Assembly: GCA_042577505.1 (NCBI GenBank)
Contig: JBHPEA010000026.1
Span: forward strand, 1-20,620
Reading direction: 5' to 3'
DNA length: 20,620 bases
Origin: JACQSR01 sp042577505
GTDB taxonomy: Archaea; Nanobdellota; Nanobdellia; Woesearchaeales; JACQSR01
Within the stretch, counting starts at the first letter, position 1; the number at the start of each line of letters is the position of its first letter. Made by a program: the position numbers and the translations under genes. The notes under the pieces are model-generated. The model did no database searches, was not told where the DNA came from, and worked only from the letters and a program-made list of their open reading frames with translations. Shown in pieces: positions 13,434 through 20,620 of the stretch.

Positions 13434-13974
13434 TCCAAGGATGGATAATTTTTCTTACGTTTTATATGATGATAGTAAAGAAGCTGTGATAATCGATCCC
13501 AGTTTTGATTCTAAGAAAATTACTGACGCTATTTCTGAGAATAACTTGAAACCTAAGTTCATAATTTTAACACATGAGCATTTTGATCATACCCATTCTG
13601 CTTCAAAATTGAAAGAGGAAATTAATGTTAAGATTGTTGCTGATGAAGTCTATAGTGATTCAGATATTAAAGTTGGAGGTGGGGATGAAATTAAGTTTGG
13701 TGAATCTGTAATTAAGATAATTTCTACACCAGGACATTCACCTGGTTCAATTTGTTTATTAATTGATGGAAATTTGTTTACTGGCGATACTGTTTTTGTT
13801 GGCGGATGTGGAAGAACTGATTTAGAAGGAAGTGATCCAGAAGAGATGAGAAAAAGTATCGAGAAAATTAAAGAATTACCCGATGACACAGTAATATATC
13901 CAGGACATGATTATGGTGGTACTAAGACAACGACTGTTGGTAAGGAGAAAGAGAATAATCGATTCTTTAAATGA
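13411..13974 (+). CDS. MBL-fold hydrolase (glyoxalase II / persulfide dioxygenase-like)
   Basis: This compact metallo-beta-lactamase-fold protein (187 aa) has all metal ligands: THEHFDH (H55, H57, D59, H60), TPGHSPG (H109), FTGDTVF (D126) and YPGHDYG (H166). The GGCGRTDLEG segment after D126 resembles persulfide dioxygenase/glyoxalase II relatives. The C-terminal substrate domain of true glyoxalase II is missing, so it is best called an MBL hydrolase of the GloB-like group. The start is GTG at 13411, supported by GAGGGAG just upstream and by family alignment (MKILQLIDPRMDNFSYVLYD); ATG 13441 is the alternative. It overlaps the Cys-rich protein by 23 nt, implying coupling. Confidence 0.85.
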   Translation: MKILQLIDPRMDNFSYVLYDDSKEAVIIDPSFDSKKITDAISENNLKPKFIILTHEHFDHTHSASKLKEEINVKIVADEVYSDSDIKVGGGDEIKFGESVIKIISTPGHSPGSICLLIDGNLFTGDTVFVGGCGRTDLEGSDPEEMRKSIEKIKELPDDTVIYPGHDYGGTKTTTVGKEKENNRFFK

Positions 13975-13995
13975 TATAATTATACCCTATAAATC

Positions 13996-14003
13996 TTTAA
14001 AAG
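13996..14003 (+). promoter_or_regulatory. TATA box for gene 14026-14568
   Basis: TTTAAAAG is centred about 26 nt before the ATG at 14026, the leaderless spacing. Confidence 0.5.
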
Positions 14004-14025
14004 AGGAATTATATTTCTGCGAATA

Positions 14026-14568
14026 ATGGGTCCTTATAAAACAGCTGGAGAAACTTTATCTCATTTAAATATGGAAGATAAGGGGCGTGATTATGCAAAT
14101 CCTTTCGTTTCCCCATTAGTCAATTTAATCAGTCGTTTAGTGGGATTCGGATATGCTTCTAACTCCTCAAGGAATTTTTATTTAACTTTAAAGGATAAGA
14201 AAGTTACTGATAGACCCACTCGTGTTCAAATGAGGCTTGATAGGGATGTAGCTCCATTGGATTCTGTAAGGGATCTTAGAAAGTTTGAGGGATCCATTGT
14301 AATAGTAAATGGTTATGAAGTTAGTGATGATATGCGAAGTTGGGTGGGAGTACCAGAACCCTTTGTATTTTCTAATCCTGCGATGGTTTCTTTAGATGGA
14401 AAACTTGATGGTGAAGAGCTAAGAGTTTTTTCTGATAGATATCATTCTAGTGAATCAGCAAAAGAAACTGAAGAAAGAATGAAAAAGTTTTCTCCTTTGT
14501 ATGTAATTGGGCGTGTAGTTGATGAAGAGATTGAGATTATGCGTTGGGGTAGAGCTAGGAGATCTTAA
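14026..14568 (+). CDS. Hypothetical protein
   Basis: I do not recognise this 180-residue soluble protein. It has no membrane segment and no Cys. A central stretch (KFEGSIVIVNGYEVSDD, near 85-101) and a later YVIGRVVDEEIEIMRWG (near 159-175) look like beta strands of one domain, and the middle is rich in Asp and Arg. A leaderless promoter drives it independently of the hydrolase. It is convergent with the GNAT gene across 26 bases. Confidence 0.65.
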   Translation: MGPYKTAGETLSHLNMEDKGRDYANPFVSPLVNLISRLVGFGYASNSSRNFYLTLKDKKVTDRPTRVQMRLDRDVAPLDSVRDLRKFEGSIVIVNGYEVSDDMRSWVGVPEPFVFSNPAMVSLDGKLDGEELRVFSDRYHSSESAKETEERMKKFSPLYVIGRVVDEEIEIMRWGRARRS

Positions 14569-14594
14569 TAATGTATTTCTATTAGGATTGGTAG

Positions 14595-15059
14595 TTAAAA
14601 AAACATAGAATAGACACATTCATCTTTTCCATGATAATAATGATCTTTTAATGTTGTTTCGTGTTTTAGACCTAATTTTTCATAGAATTTGTGTGCTCTA
14701 AAGTTGTCCGAGTGTGTTAAAATGATCAATTTTCTAAGTTTTTGTCCTTTTTCTTCGAAATGTTTTTTTGCTTCTTCGATTAAAGCTTTGAATAAATCAT
14801 GGGCTACACCTTTGCCTCTGAATTCTTCACAAACTGCAATTCTATCTAGTTCACACAAGCCATGTTTAGGTAATCCATGAAGTTTTAAAGTTGTTAAACC
14901 AATGATTTTGCCGTCTTGTTCATCAATAATGTAAAGCAGTCCTTTATTTAATTCATTTAGGAATGTTTCTTTTCCTTCTTCAACAGTATCAATATTGTAG
15001 CACTCTTTCAATACATTACCGATTCCTTCTGCATCGTTTTTTGTAGCAAGTCTTATCAT
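14595..15059 (-). CDS. GNAT-family N-acetyltransferase
   Basis: The protein (154 aa) is a single GNAT domain. Motif A contains the acetyl-CoA pyrophosphate-binding loop RGKGVA (81-86) after the LDRIAVCEEF strand, and motif B contains HSDNFRAHKFYEKLGL (116-131). Its ATG overlaps the glmS stop by 4 nt (ATGA), so it is translationally coupled to glucosamine-6-phosphate synthase. That context raises the possibility that it acetylates a glucosamine intermediate on the way to UDP-GlcNAc, but general GNAT motifs do not establish the substrate, and peptide or polyamine substrates remain possible. Confidence 0.85.
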   Translation of the reverse strand: MIRLATKNDAEGIGNVLKECYNIDTVEEGKETFLNELNKGLLYIIDEQDGKIIGLTTLKLHGLPKHGLCELDRIAVCEEFRGKGVAHDLFKALIEEAKKHFEEKGQKLRKLIILTHSDNFRAHKFYEKLGLKHETTLKDHYYHGKDECVYSMFF

Positions 15060-16882
15060 TCTACAACCACCGCTTTTGCTAGATTTCTTGGTTTGTCTAC
15101 ATCACAACCCCTCAATACTGCGATATGGTAAGCAAATAATTGTAAAGGTATTACTGATAAAATTGGTGTTAGAATATATGAGTTTTCTGGGATATAGATA
15201 TTATGGTCAACTAGGTTTTTTAGCTCAGTATTACCTTTTGTTTCGATAGCAATGACGATACCACCACGTGATTTAACTTCCTCAATATTACTAACTACTT
15301 TTTTGTAAGTTATATTGTCCTTTGTAGCAACACAGATAACTGGCATCTCTTTGTCAATAAGTGCAATTGGACCGTGTTTCATTTCTGCAGCAGGGTAACC
15401 TTCAGCGTGAATATAGCTCACTTCCTTTAGTTTTAGAGCTCCTTCAAGTGCGATAGGATAATTTATTCCTCTTCCTAAGTATAATGCATTATTTTTTTTA
15501 TAGAATTTTTCAGCATGCTTTTTTATGTAATCATTATCATCAAGAGCACTCTGGATCTGTAAGGGGATTTTTCTCAAATCCCTAATTCGATTCTTAACTT
15601 GGTCTTCAGGTAATTTCCCTTTTATCTTTCCAAAGTAAACAGTGATAAGATAAAGGACAATTAATTGAGAGGTAAAAGCCTTTGTTGAAGCTACCCCAAT
15701 CTCTGGTCCTGCTTTTGTATAGATAACACTGTGAGACTCTCTTGCTATTGAACTTCCTTTTACATTGACTATTGATACAATGTAAGCTCCTTTGTTCTTA
15801 GCTTCCCTTAGGGCAGCTAGGGTATCTGCAGTTTCTCCACTTTGTGAAATTGAGATAATAAGAGAATTTTTGTCAACTATTGGATCCCTATATCTGAATT
15901 CAGATGCGTATTCAACTTCGACTGGAATTCTAGTGAGTTCTTCGAGCATAAACTCACCAATTAATGAAGCATGCCAACTCGTTCCACATGCGACGATAAT
16001 TATTCTGTCAATTTTCTTTATTTGATCAGCAGTTAACCCTATCTCATCTTTAATTAGAATTTCTGAGTTGCTTAGTCTACCGTTGATGGTTTCTGTAATA
16101 GCTCTTGGTTGTTCAAATATCTCTTTTAACATGAAATGCTTATATCCTTGTTTTTCAGCTAGTTCAGAATTCCATTCAATTTTGTGGGTTTTAAGCTCTT
16201 GGTTCTTTCCATCCAAATCAAAAATTTCTACTTTATCTTTTGTAATTACCCCTATTTGTTCATTGTCCAAATATGCAACATTTTTTGTATAATCTAGAAT
16301 GGCAGGAACATCAGATGCGATGAAATTCTCGTTCTTACCAATACCAATTATCAGGGGGCTTTCATTTCTAGCAGCAATAAGTTCTTCATGGTTTGAATGG
16401 ATAACTCCTAAGGCATAAGAACCATCGACTTTATTTAAAGAATCTAGTACTGCTTTCTTTAGATCGCCTTTATAATTCTCTTCAATTAAGTGTGCAATAA
16501 CTTCAGTGTCGGTCTGGGAAGCGAATTTGTGACCTTTTTTTATCAATTCATCCTTTAATTCATTATAATTTTCTATTATTCCATTGTGTACTAATGCAAT
16601 CTTACCACTACAATCAGAATGAGGGTGGGCATTTTCTTTTGTTGTTGCCCCATGAGTGCTCCATCTAGAATGGCCCAAACCAATATTGCCTTTCAGACTT
16701 TTAAAGTTGACTTTCTTGTCGACTTCATCAATTTTTCCCACATCTTTCTTAATTAGTAAATTTTTTTCATTAATACAGACCATCCCAACAGAATCATAAC
16801 CCCTATACTCGAGTTTCCTAAGTGAATCTAGTAAAATGTTGCTTACTTCTCTGCTGCTCACAATTCCTATAATACCACACAT
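15056..16882 (-). CDS. glmS: Glutamine-fructose-6-phosphate aminotransferase (isomerizing)
   Basis: GlmS (608 aa) makes glucosamine-6-phosphate from fructose-6-phosphate and glutamine, the first step of amino-sugar synthesis. The N-terminal class II glutaminase begins MCGIIGI with nucleophile Cys2 and includes HSRWSTHG (71-78) and HNGIIENY (99-106). Two SIS domains follow, with CGTSWHAS (299-306), SQSGETADT (346-354), TKAFTSQ (400-406) and EGALKLKEVSY (480-490). The family C-terminus DVDKPRNLAKAVVVE (594-608) is intact. Full length, no lesions. The start is confirmed by the need for Cys2 and by a TATA box 26 nt upstream. It is co-transcribed with the GNAT gene. Confidence 0.97.
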   Translation of the reverse strand: MCGIIGIVSSREVSNILLDSLRKLEYRGYDSVGMVCINEKNLLIKKDVGKIDEVDKKVNFKSLKGNIGLGHSRWSTHGATTKENAHPHSDCSGKIALVHNGIIENYNELKDELIKKGHKFASQTDTEVIAHLIEENYKGDLKKAVLDSLNKVDGSYALGVIHSNHEELIAARNESPLIIGIGKNENFIASDVPAILDYTKNVAYLDNEQIGVITKDKVEIFDLDGKNQELKTHKIEWNSELAEKQGYKHFMLKEIFEQPRAITETINGRLSNSEILIKDEIGLTADQIKKIDRIIIVACGTSWHASLIGEFMLEELTRIPVEVEYASEFRYRDPIVDKNSLIISISQSGETADTLAALREAKNKGAYIVSIVNVKGSSIARESHSVIYTKAGPEIGVASTKAFTSQLIVLYLITVYFGKIKGKLPEDQVKNRIRDLRKIPLQIQSALDDNDYIKKHAEKFYKKNNALYLGRGINYPIALEGALKLKEVSYIHAEGYPAAEMKHGPIALIDKEMPVICVATKDNITYKKVVSNIEEVKSRGGIVIAIETKGNTELKNLVDHNIYIPENSYILTPILSVIPLQLFAYHIAVLRGCDVDKPRNLAKAVVVE

Positions 16883-16904
16883 AGGATTCTGCTAAGTTTT
16901 GGGC

Positions 16905-16912
16905 ATTTATAA
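16905..16912 (-). promoter_or_regulatory. TATA box for glmS
   Basis: Minus-strand TTATAAAT is centred 26 nt before the ATG at 16882, predicting a leaderless glmS mRNA. Confidence 0.6.
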
Positions 16913-16930
16913 GGTTTAGCCCGAGTAAAG

Positions 16931-16939
16931 CTATAAAAA
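16931..16939 (+). promoter_or_regulatory. TATA box for the DUF99 gene
   Basis: CTATAAAAA overlaps an upstream in-frame ATG (16939) and lies about 27 nt before ATG 16963. This argues that 16963 is the real, leaderless start and that 16939 is promoter sequence. Confidence 0.55.
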
Positions 16940-16962
16940 TGGACTTAATTTACCACCATGTA

Positions 16963-17526
16963 ATGTATAAGAAAGAAGTAAGAGTAATGGGAATTGATGA
17001 TTCTCCCTTTGATAAGAAGAAGAAAGGAGACGTATTAGTTATAGGTACAGTATATAGGGGTGGCTCCTCACTTGATGGTGTTGCAACATCAAAGGTAAGA
17101 GTTGATGGGAGAAATTCTACTGATAAAATTATTAAGATGATTAATAACTCAAAGTGGAAGTCTCAGTTACAATGTATTTTTCTTGATGGGATTGCTTTTG
17201 GGGGATTTAATGTTATGAATATCAATAAATTACATAAGAGAACAAAGCTACCGATCATTGTTATTATAAGAAGGATGCCAGATGTTGAAAAAATCATTAA
17301 AACTCTTAATAAAATTGGTATGGAAGATAAAGTGAAATTAATTGAGAAAGCTGGTGAAGTTAGAAAAGTTGGAAGGATTTATATACAGTTTGTGGGTATT
17401 TCAATAACTAGGGCAAAGGAATTGTTGAAAATATGTTGTACTAATTCTAACGTTCCAGAACCTTTGAGAATATCTCATATTATCGCTTCTGGTGTTAAGT
17501 TAGGAGAAAGTAAAGGTAGAGTGTGA
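16963..17526 (+). CDS. DUF99 family protein (endonuclease V-like fold)
   Basis: The protein (187 aa) matches the archaeal DUF99 family: it begins MYKKEVRVMGIDDSPF, followed by VLVIGTVYRGGSSLDGV, a DKIIKMI helix, IFLDGIAFGGFNV as the central conserved strand and loop, and a C-terminal PEPLRISHIIASG segment. DUF99 is structurally related to endonuclease V, and the conserved Asp residues (in GIDD and LDGI) are in the right places for metal binding, but an activity has not been assigned to my knowledge. The start at 16963 fits both the family N-terminus and the TATA box; the longer frame from 16939 adds eight unlikely residues. Confidence 0.85.
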   Translation: MYKKEVRVMGIDDSPFDKKKKGDVLVIGTVYRGGSSLDGVATSKVRVDGRNSTDKIIKMINNSKWKSQLQCIFLDGIAFGGFNVMNINKLHKRTKLPIIVIIRRMPDVEKIIKTLNKIGMEDKVKLIEKAGEVRKVGRIYIQFVGISITRAKELLKICCTNSNVPEPLRISHIIASGVKLGESKGRV

Positions 17527-18098
17527 GTTTTATGTCCCAAGTTAGTTTTCCAAAGGATTTTCTACAACATTTGAGGGAAAGTAGGGGGGCCCAGGATCTA
17601 TTATATGATCTTTTATTATTTGGAGAGGGAACAGTGGATGACATTGGCCTTTATGAAAGATTAGAAGAATTGGGGGTTGTGCGGGTAAAAGATCGAAGTA
17701 ATGGTTCTTATGGGGTAAAAATTGATTCTTTTTATTTTTCATCTGTTGTTAAATCCCACTTAGCTGAAGCTGTAGTATTTGCTCAACTAGGTTCGCCTGA
17801 AGCTAGATTGTTACATGAGAGTTTGGGAAAGCAGGTTAGAATTAATGATTCTGATGGTGTATTGGTAGTACAGAATGGTCTTTATCACATTTCTGAGAAT
17901 TTTGGTCATAACTTCGGAGATGGGGATGACACTCTGAGTAGGATGATAGTGAAAACGAGATTAAGACCTTCAGGATTAAGAGCTGAAGGGGACCAGCTGT
18001 CTTATGAGGGTGATATGTCTCATAGCTATTTCTTTAAAGGTCAGGAAGGATATATGAGATTGACTAATTTATTGAGAGAAAGCAAAAGAGCAAATTAA
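17523..18098 (+). CDS. Hypothetical protein, coupled to DUF99
   Basis: This 191-residue protein is not one I recognise. GTG at 17523 overlaps the DUF99 stop by 4 nt (GTGA); ATG 17532 is an alternative start. Residues about 8-75 (FLQHLRESRGAQDLLYDLLL, then TVDDIGLYERLEELGVV and a strand-like VRVKDR segment) have the look of a winged-helix domain, but this is only pattern impression. No Cys and no membrane helix are seen. Its stop overlaps the convergent Memo-AMMECR1 gene by 4 nt. Confidence 0.65.
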   Translation: MSFMSQVSFPKDFLQHLRESRGAQDLLYDLLLFGEGTVDDIGLYERLEELGVVRVKDRSNGSYGVKIDSFYFSSVVKSHLAEAVVFAQLGSPEARLLHESLGKQVRINDSDGVLVVQNGLYHISENFGHNFGDGDDTLSRMIVKTRLRPSGLRAEGDQLSYEGDMSHSYFFKGQEGYMRLTNLLRESKRAN

Positions 18099-19591
18099 TC
18101 CTCTTCAAATACATATGCTTGGTAAACTGAAACTTCTGTTTTTGTATCTTTCCAGCAATCGTTGTCCATATTGCCTTTTATGCAAAGACTTGAAAGAAAT
18201 TCTTCTGGGTCTGCAAGCTGTTCCCAAACTTGAGGAAGATATGTGGATTGGTAGGGACCTTGTTTTAATATTACGCCGTCTTTTGTTGTTAGCTTCTTTT
18301 TTAGGTCTTCTCCTGATTTGAAGTCTATCTTCTTTGGGATAGTTAGAACAGAAATTTCAATCTTAATATCTTTTAGTTCATCTAATTCAACTTCAGGAAA
18401 TCTTCCATCATTAACGGCAGCATTAATTGCGTTATTTATTACACATTTGTATAATTCTTCTTGTGGGATTATTGTTCCAATACATCCTCTTAGGTCCTGC
18501 TTTATATTTAATGTGACAAAACAACCCTGTACTTTCTTTAGCGCAGGGGTTAGTTTACTCTTATCAACTTTGGGTTTGTTGCCTGTTTTCAAATATTCCT
18601 GAATTGTGTCTCTTGCAAGTTTTAGTAAGAATTTTCTTTCATCTAATGTTAGCAATTCACTTTTCTCAGAAAATGCCATTGTTACATAACTGACTGAGTT
18701 TGTATGGTCTCCTGTCAACTCTCCCGATGTTGTGTAGTAAATAATATGGGATTTTATCTCTTTTTCTTTAACTATGTTCATCAAAATTGTAATAGGCTGT
18801 CTACCACAGATAGTGCAACCTGTTTTTTCAATAAATTCAAGGAAAGCATCCGGATTTTTATCTGAGATTAATTTTACGGCTGTCAAATCAAGATTCTTTA
18901 AGCTTTCTTCAATATCTTTACTAAAAGGAACATAACCATAGTTAGGCCCGTAGTGGGTGAAGTCTGAGCTTATTACTATTAGAGTTTTATCGTCTACATA
19001 TTCTTTTAATGTGTTGGCAATTTGTTCAAGTTGTGAAGTGTTGGTAGAAGCTCCTATAAGGATAGGGATTATTTCTGCTTTTGGGAGGATGGTTTGAATA
19101 AATGGTATTTGCATTTCCAAAGAGTGTTCTTGATCATGGGCCCCTGGATGAAGTTGAAAGAACTTTTCTTTTGATAACTTGTTTACTTTATCAGATATTT
19201 TAACTTCACCTAGCGGTGTTTCATAATGTGTGTAGTTTGGTAAAGAAGCCCCAATAAAATCTTCATAGTGAGAAGGTCCTATAATAATTACAGTCTTGTA
19301 ATCTTCCTTTTCTACTTGTTTGTAAGCTGTTGCAGCAACTTGCCCAGAGAATGCATAACCGGCGTGAGGTACTATAATCGCTTTAATTCTTCCCAAATCT
19401 ACTTTTTTTGTGTTGTTTAGGAACCCTTTAATTGTTTTTTTTAGTTCTGTTTCAGATCCGGGATACCAAGTTCCACTTACAGCAGATGCTCTTACTTTCT
19501 TTTTATCATTGTCAGTTTTCATTGTGAATATTATAAGGAAAATAATCAACAGGACAATCATGAATACAATATGCCTCTTTCTTATTTCCAT
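18095..19591 (-). CDS. AmmeMemoRadiSam proteins B and A fused (Memo-AMMECR1), membrane-anchored
   Basis: The 498-residue protein starts with MEIRKRH and a hydrophobic helix (about 8-23), then a short linker. A Memo domain (about 34-305) follows, opening with ASAVSGTWYPG and carrying the candidate metal ligands in PHAGYAFSG, GPSHYE, SSDFTHYG and GCTICG, in the order of human MEMO1 His49, His81, Asp189/His192 and Cys244. The AMMECR1 domain (about 315-498) has the hallmark LRGCIG and the NDGRFPEV segment. With the adjacent radical SAM gene it forms the AmmeMemoRadiSam set, whose chemistry I cannot specify. The chosen ATG (19591) overlaps the upstream stop by 10 nt (ATGGAAATAA); GTG 19615 would add eight residues. 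The anchor suggests membrane location; which side is unclear because both flanks are basic. Confidence 0.9.
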   Translation of the reverse strand: MEIRKRHIVFMIVLLIIFLIIFTMKTDNDKKKVRASAVSGTWYPGSETELKKTIKGFLNNTKKVDLGRIKAIIVPHAGYAFSGQVAATAYKQVEKEDYKTVIIIGPSHYEDFIGASLPNYTHYETPLGEVKISDKVNKLSKEKFFQLHPGAHDQEHSLEMQIPFIQTILPKAEIIPILIGASTNTSQLEQIANTLKEYVDDKTLIVISSDFTHYGPNYGYVPFSKDIEESLKNLDLTAVKLISDKNPDAFLEFIEKTGCTICGRQPITILMNIVKEKEIKSHIIYYTTSGELTGDHTNSVSYVTMAFSEKSELLTLDERKFLLKLARDTIQEYLKTGNKPKVDKSKLTPALKKVQGCFVTLNIKQDLRGCIGTIIPQEELYKCVINNAINAAVNDGRFPEVELDELKDIKIEISVLTIPKKIDFKSGEDLKKKLTTKDGVILKQGPYQSTYLPQVWEQLADPEEFLSSLCIKGNMDNDCWKDTKTEVSVYQAYVFEED

Positions 19592-20620
19592 CTTCCAGCT
19601 ATTTTTTCTCCACACGAGTTACATTTACCTGCCTTTAAGTTGTTTTCAGTGATCATATAACCACTCCTTCCTATTACTACCTCATTACATTTTGGACAAT
19701 AAGTACTCTCTGCATCTGTTCCGTGAACATTCCCAATATAAACAAATTTTATTCCTTCTTTCATTGCAATGTTCCTTGCTTTGATTAAAGTGGATTCGGG
19801 TGTTGGTGATAGGTGAGCTAATTTGTATAAAGGTTGGAATCTTGAGAAATGTAAAGGAGTGTCATCAAATCCATTATTATGTAACCATTTACACATCTCT
19901 TTTATCTTCTTTAAATCGTCAGAATATCTAGGTATTATCAAATTTGTAATTTCGAGCCAAATCCCTTCTTCTTTTGCTACTTTTAATGTGTTTAAGACTG
20001 GTTCAAGATGGATACCATTTAGTTTGTTGTATATTTTCTCATTGAATCCTTTAAGATCTATATTTGCCGCGTCAATGACCTTACATAAATCTCTCATAGG
20101 TTTTTCATTAATGTAACCAGCAGATACCATGACATTCTTCATACCTTCTTTTTTTGCTAGTTTGGCTGTATCATACATGTATTCATAGTAAATTATTGGT
20201 TCAGTGTAGGTGTAGGCTATAGATTTGCTGTTGTGTTTTTTTGCTTCTTTAATTACTGCTGGAGGCATTAGGTCATAGTTCATCAACTCTTCAGGTTTTG
20301 ATTGTGAAATGTCAGAGTTTTGGCAATTCAGGCATCTAAGATTACAACCTGCTGTTGCAATTGAGAATATATTTGAACCTGGCAAGAAATGGAAAAGCGG
20401 TTTCTTTTCTATGGGATCAACATTCATTGCACATGGATTTCCATAAACTAAGGAATATAATTTATTATCTTTGTTAACTCTGACTCTGCAAATTCCCCTA
20501 TCGTCCTTGGATAAATTACAAGAATGAGGACAAAGTTGACATAGAACGCTTTTTTTCAACTTCTTATAATGCATTGCTTCCTTTGACCACTTCCATAGTG
20601 TTTTTGGGGCAGATTTAGGG
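19582..20620 (-). CDS. amrS: AmmeMemoRadiSam system radical SAM enzyme (5' end beyond the window)
   Basis: Radical SAM cluster ligands lie in AGCNLRCLNC (C77, C81, C84, counted from ATG 20574). An N-terminal Cys cluster (CQLCPHSC at 12-19, C29) and a C-terminal zinc-ribbon-like pair (CPKC 293-296, CNSC 318-321) are as expected for AmrS. The frame stays open 15 codons upstream of ATG 20574 to the window edge, reading LWKWSKEA just before it; this resembles the usual AmrS N-terminal sequence (WSKEA then the YKKL-CQLCP block), so I infer that the true start is outside and the gene is cut by the boundary. It is upstream of, and overlaps by 10 nt, the Memo-AMMECR1 gene, forming one operon. Confidence 0.88.
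   Translation of the reverse strand, partial: PKSAPKTLWKWSKEAMHYKKLKKSVLCQLCPHSCNLSKDDRGICRVRVNKDNKLYSLVYGNPCAMNVDPIEKKPLFHFLPGSNIFSIATAGCNLRCLNCQNSDISQSKPEELMNYDLMPPAVIKEAKKHNSKSIAYTYTEPIIYYEYMYDTAKLAKKEGMKNVMVSAGYINEKPMRDLCKVIDAANIDLKGFNEKIYNKLNGIHLEPVLNTLKVAKEEGIWLEITNLIIPRYSDDLKKIKEMCKWLHNNGFDDTPLHFSRFQPLYKLAHLSPTPESTLIKARNIAMKEGIKFVYIGNVHGTDAESTYCPKCNEVVIGRSGYMITENNLKAGKCNSCGEKIAGRWK

Noticed and set aside
16939..16962. Upstream in-frame ATG 16939 as the DUF99 start
   Set aside because: It overlaps the TATA box, and the family N-terminus and leaderless spacing both point to 16963.
19592..19615. GTG 19615 as the start of Memo-AMMECR1
   Set aside because: It lies deep in the AmrS C-terminus; the ATG at 19591 overlapping the AmrS stop is the more usual arrangement.
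1..20620. CRISPR arrays, insertion sequences or prophage genes
   Set aside because: No regularly spaced repeats, transposase or integrase frames, or terminal inverted repeats around coding sequence were seen.

Overview
This is an AT-rich window from an archaeal chromosome. The evidence is the gene content: archaeal DnaG, RIO1 kinase, a Dim2/Pno1-type KH protein, both subunits of topoisomerase VI, TrmI, DUF4013, DUF99 and a spliced tRNA. Many start codons also sit about 25 nt downstream of a TATA box, as expected for leaderless archaeal transcripts. Very compact packing, acidic coiled-coil membrane proteins, Cys-rich small surface proteins and low GC suggest a DPANN lineage (Woesearchaeota/Pacearchaeota-like); that placement is inference.

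Layout. 1-1817: the tail of an unidentified gene, a membrane-anchored thioredoxin-fold protein with acidic 13-residue tandem repeats, and a convergent DUF457-like membrane protein. 1852-3123 (-): dnaG. 3124-3714: a 591-base gene-free stretch holding at least three RNA-like folds and a perfect 24-base palindrome. 3715-4761 (-): an unknown protein, divergent from 4871-8843 (+), an operon RIO1 - KH/Dim2 - top6B - top6A that links small-subunit ribosome maturation to DNA topology. 8897-10105: a divergent Ser/Thr kinase. 10157-10318: a 53-residue Cys-rich protein. 10343-10457: tRNA-Arg(TCT) interrupted in its T loop by a 40-nt intron with a bulge-helix-bulge fold.

10466-14568: a DUF4013 membrane protein divergent from trmI, then a SpoIIM-like membrane protein, a membrane-anchored protein with two six-Cys repeats, an MBL-fold hydrolase and an unknown protein. 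14595-16882 (-): glmS translationally coupled to a GNAT acetyltransferase. 16963-18098: DUF99 and an unknown coupled protein. 18095-20620 (-): AmrS followed by a membrane-anchored Memo-AMMECR1 fusion, the complete AmmeMemoRadiSam set; the AmrS frame is open to the window edge.

Best leads: the T-loop intron in tRNA-Arg, the cluster of structured RNAs upstream of dnaG, repeated CTATATAG-centred palindromes around the unknown gene 3715-4761, and the two-gene membrane-anchored AmmeMemoRadiSam locus.
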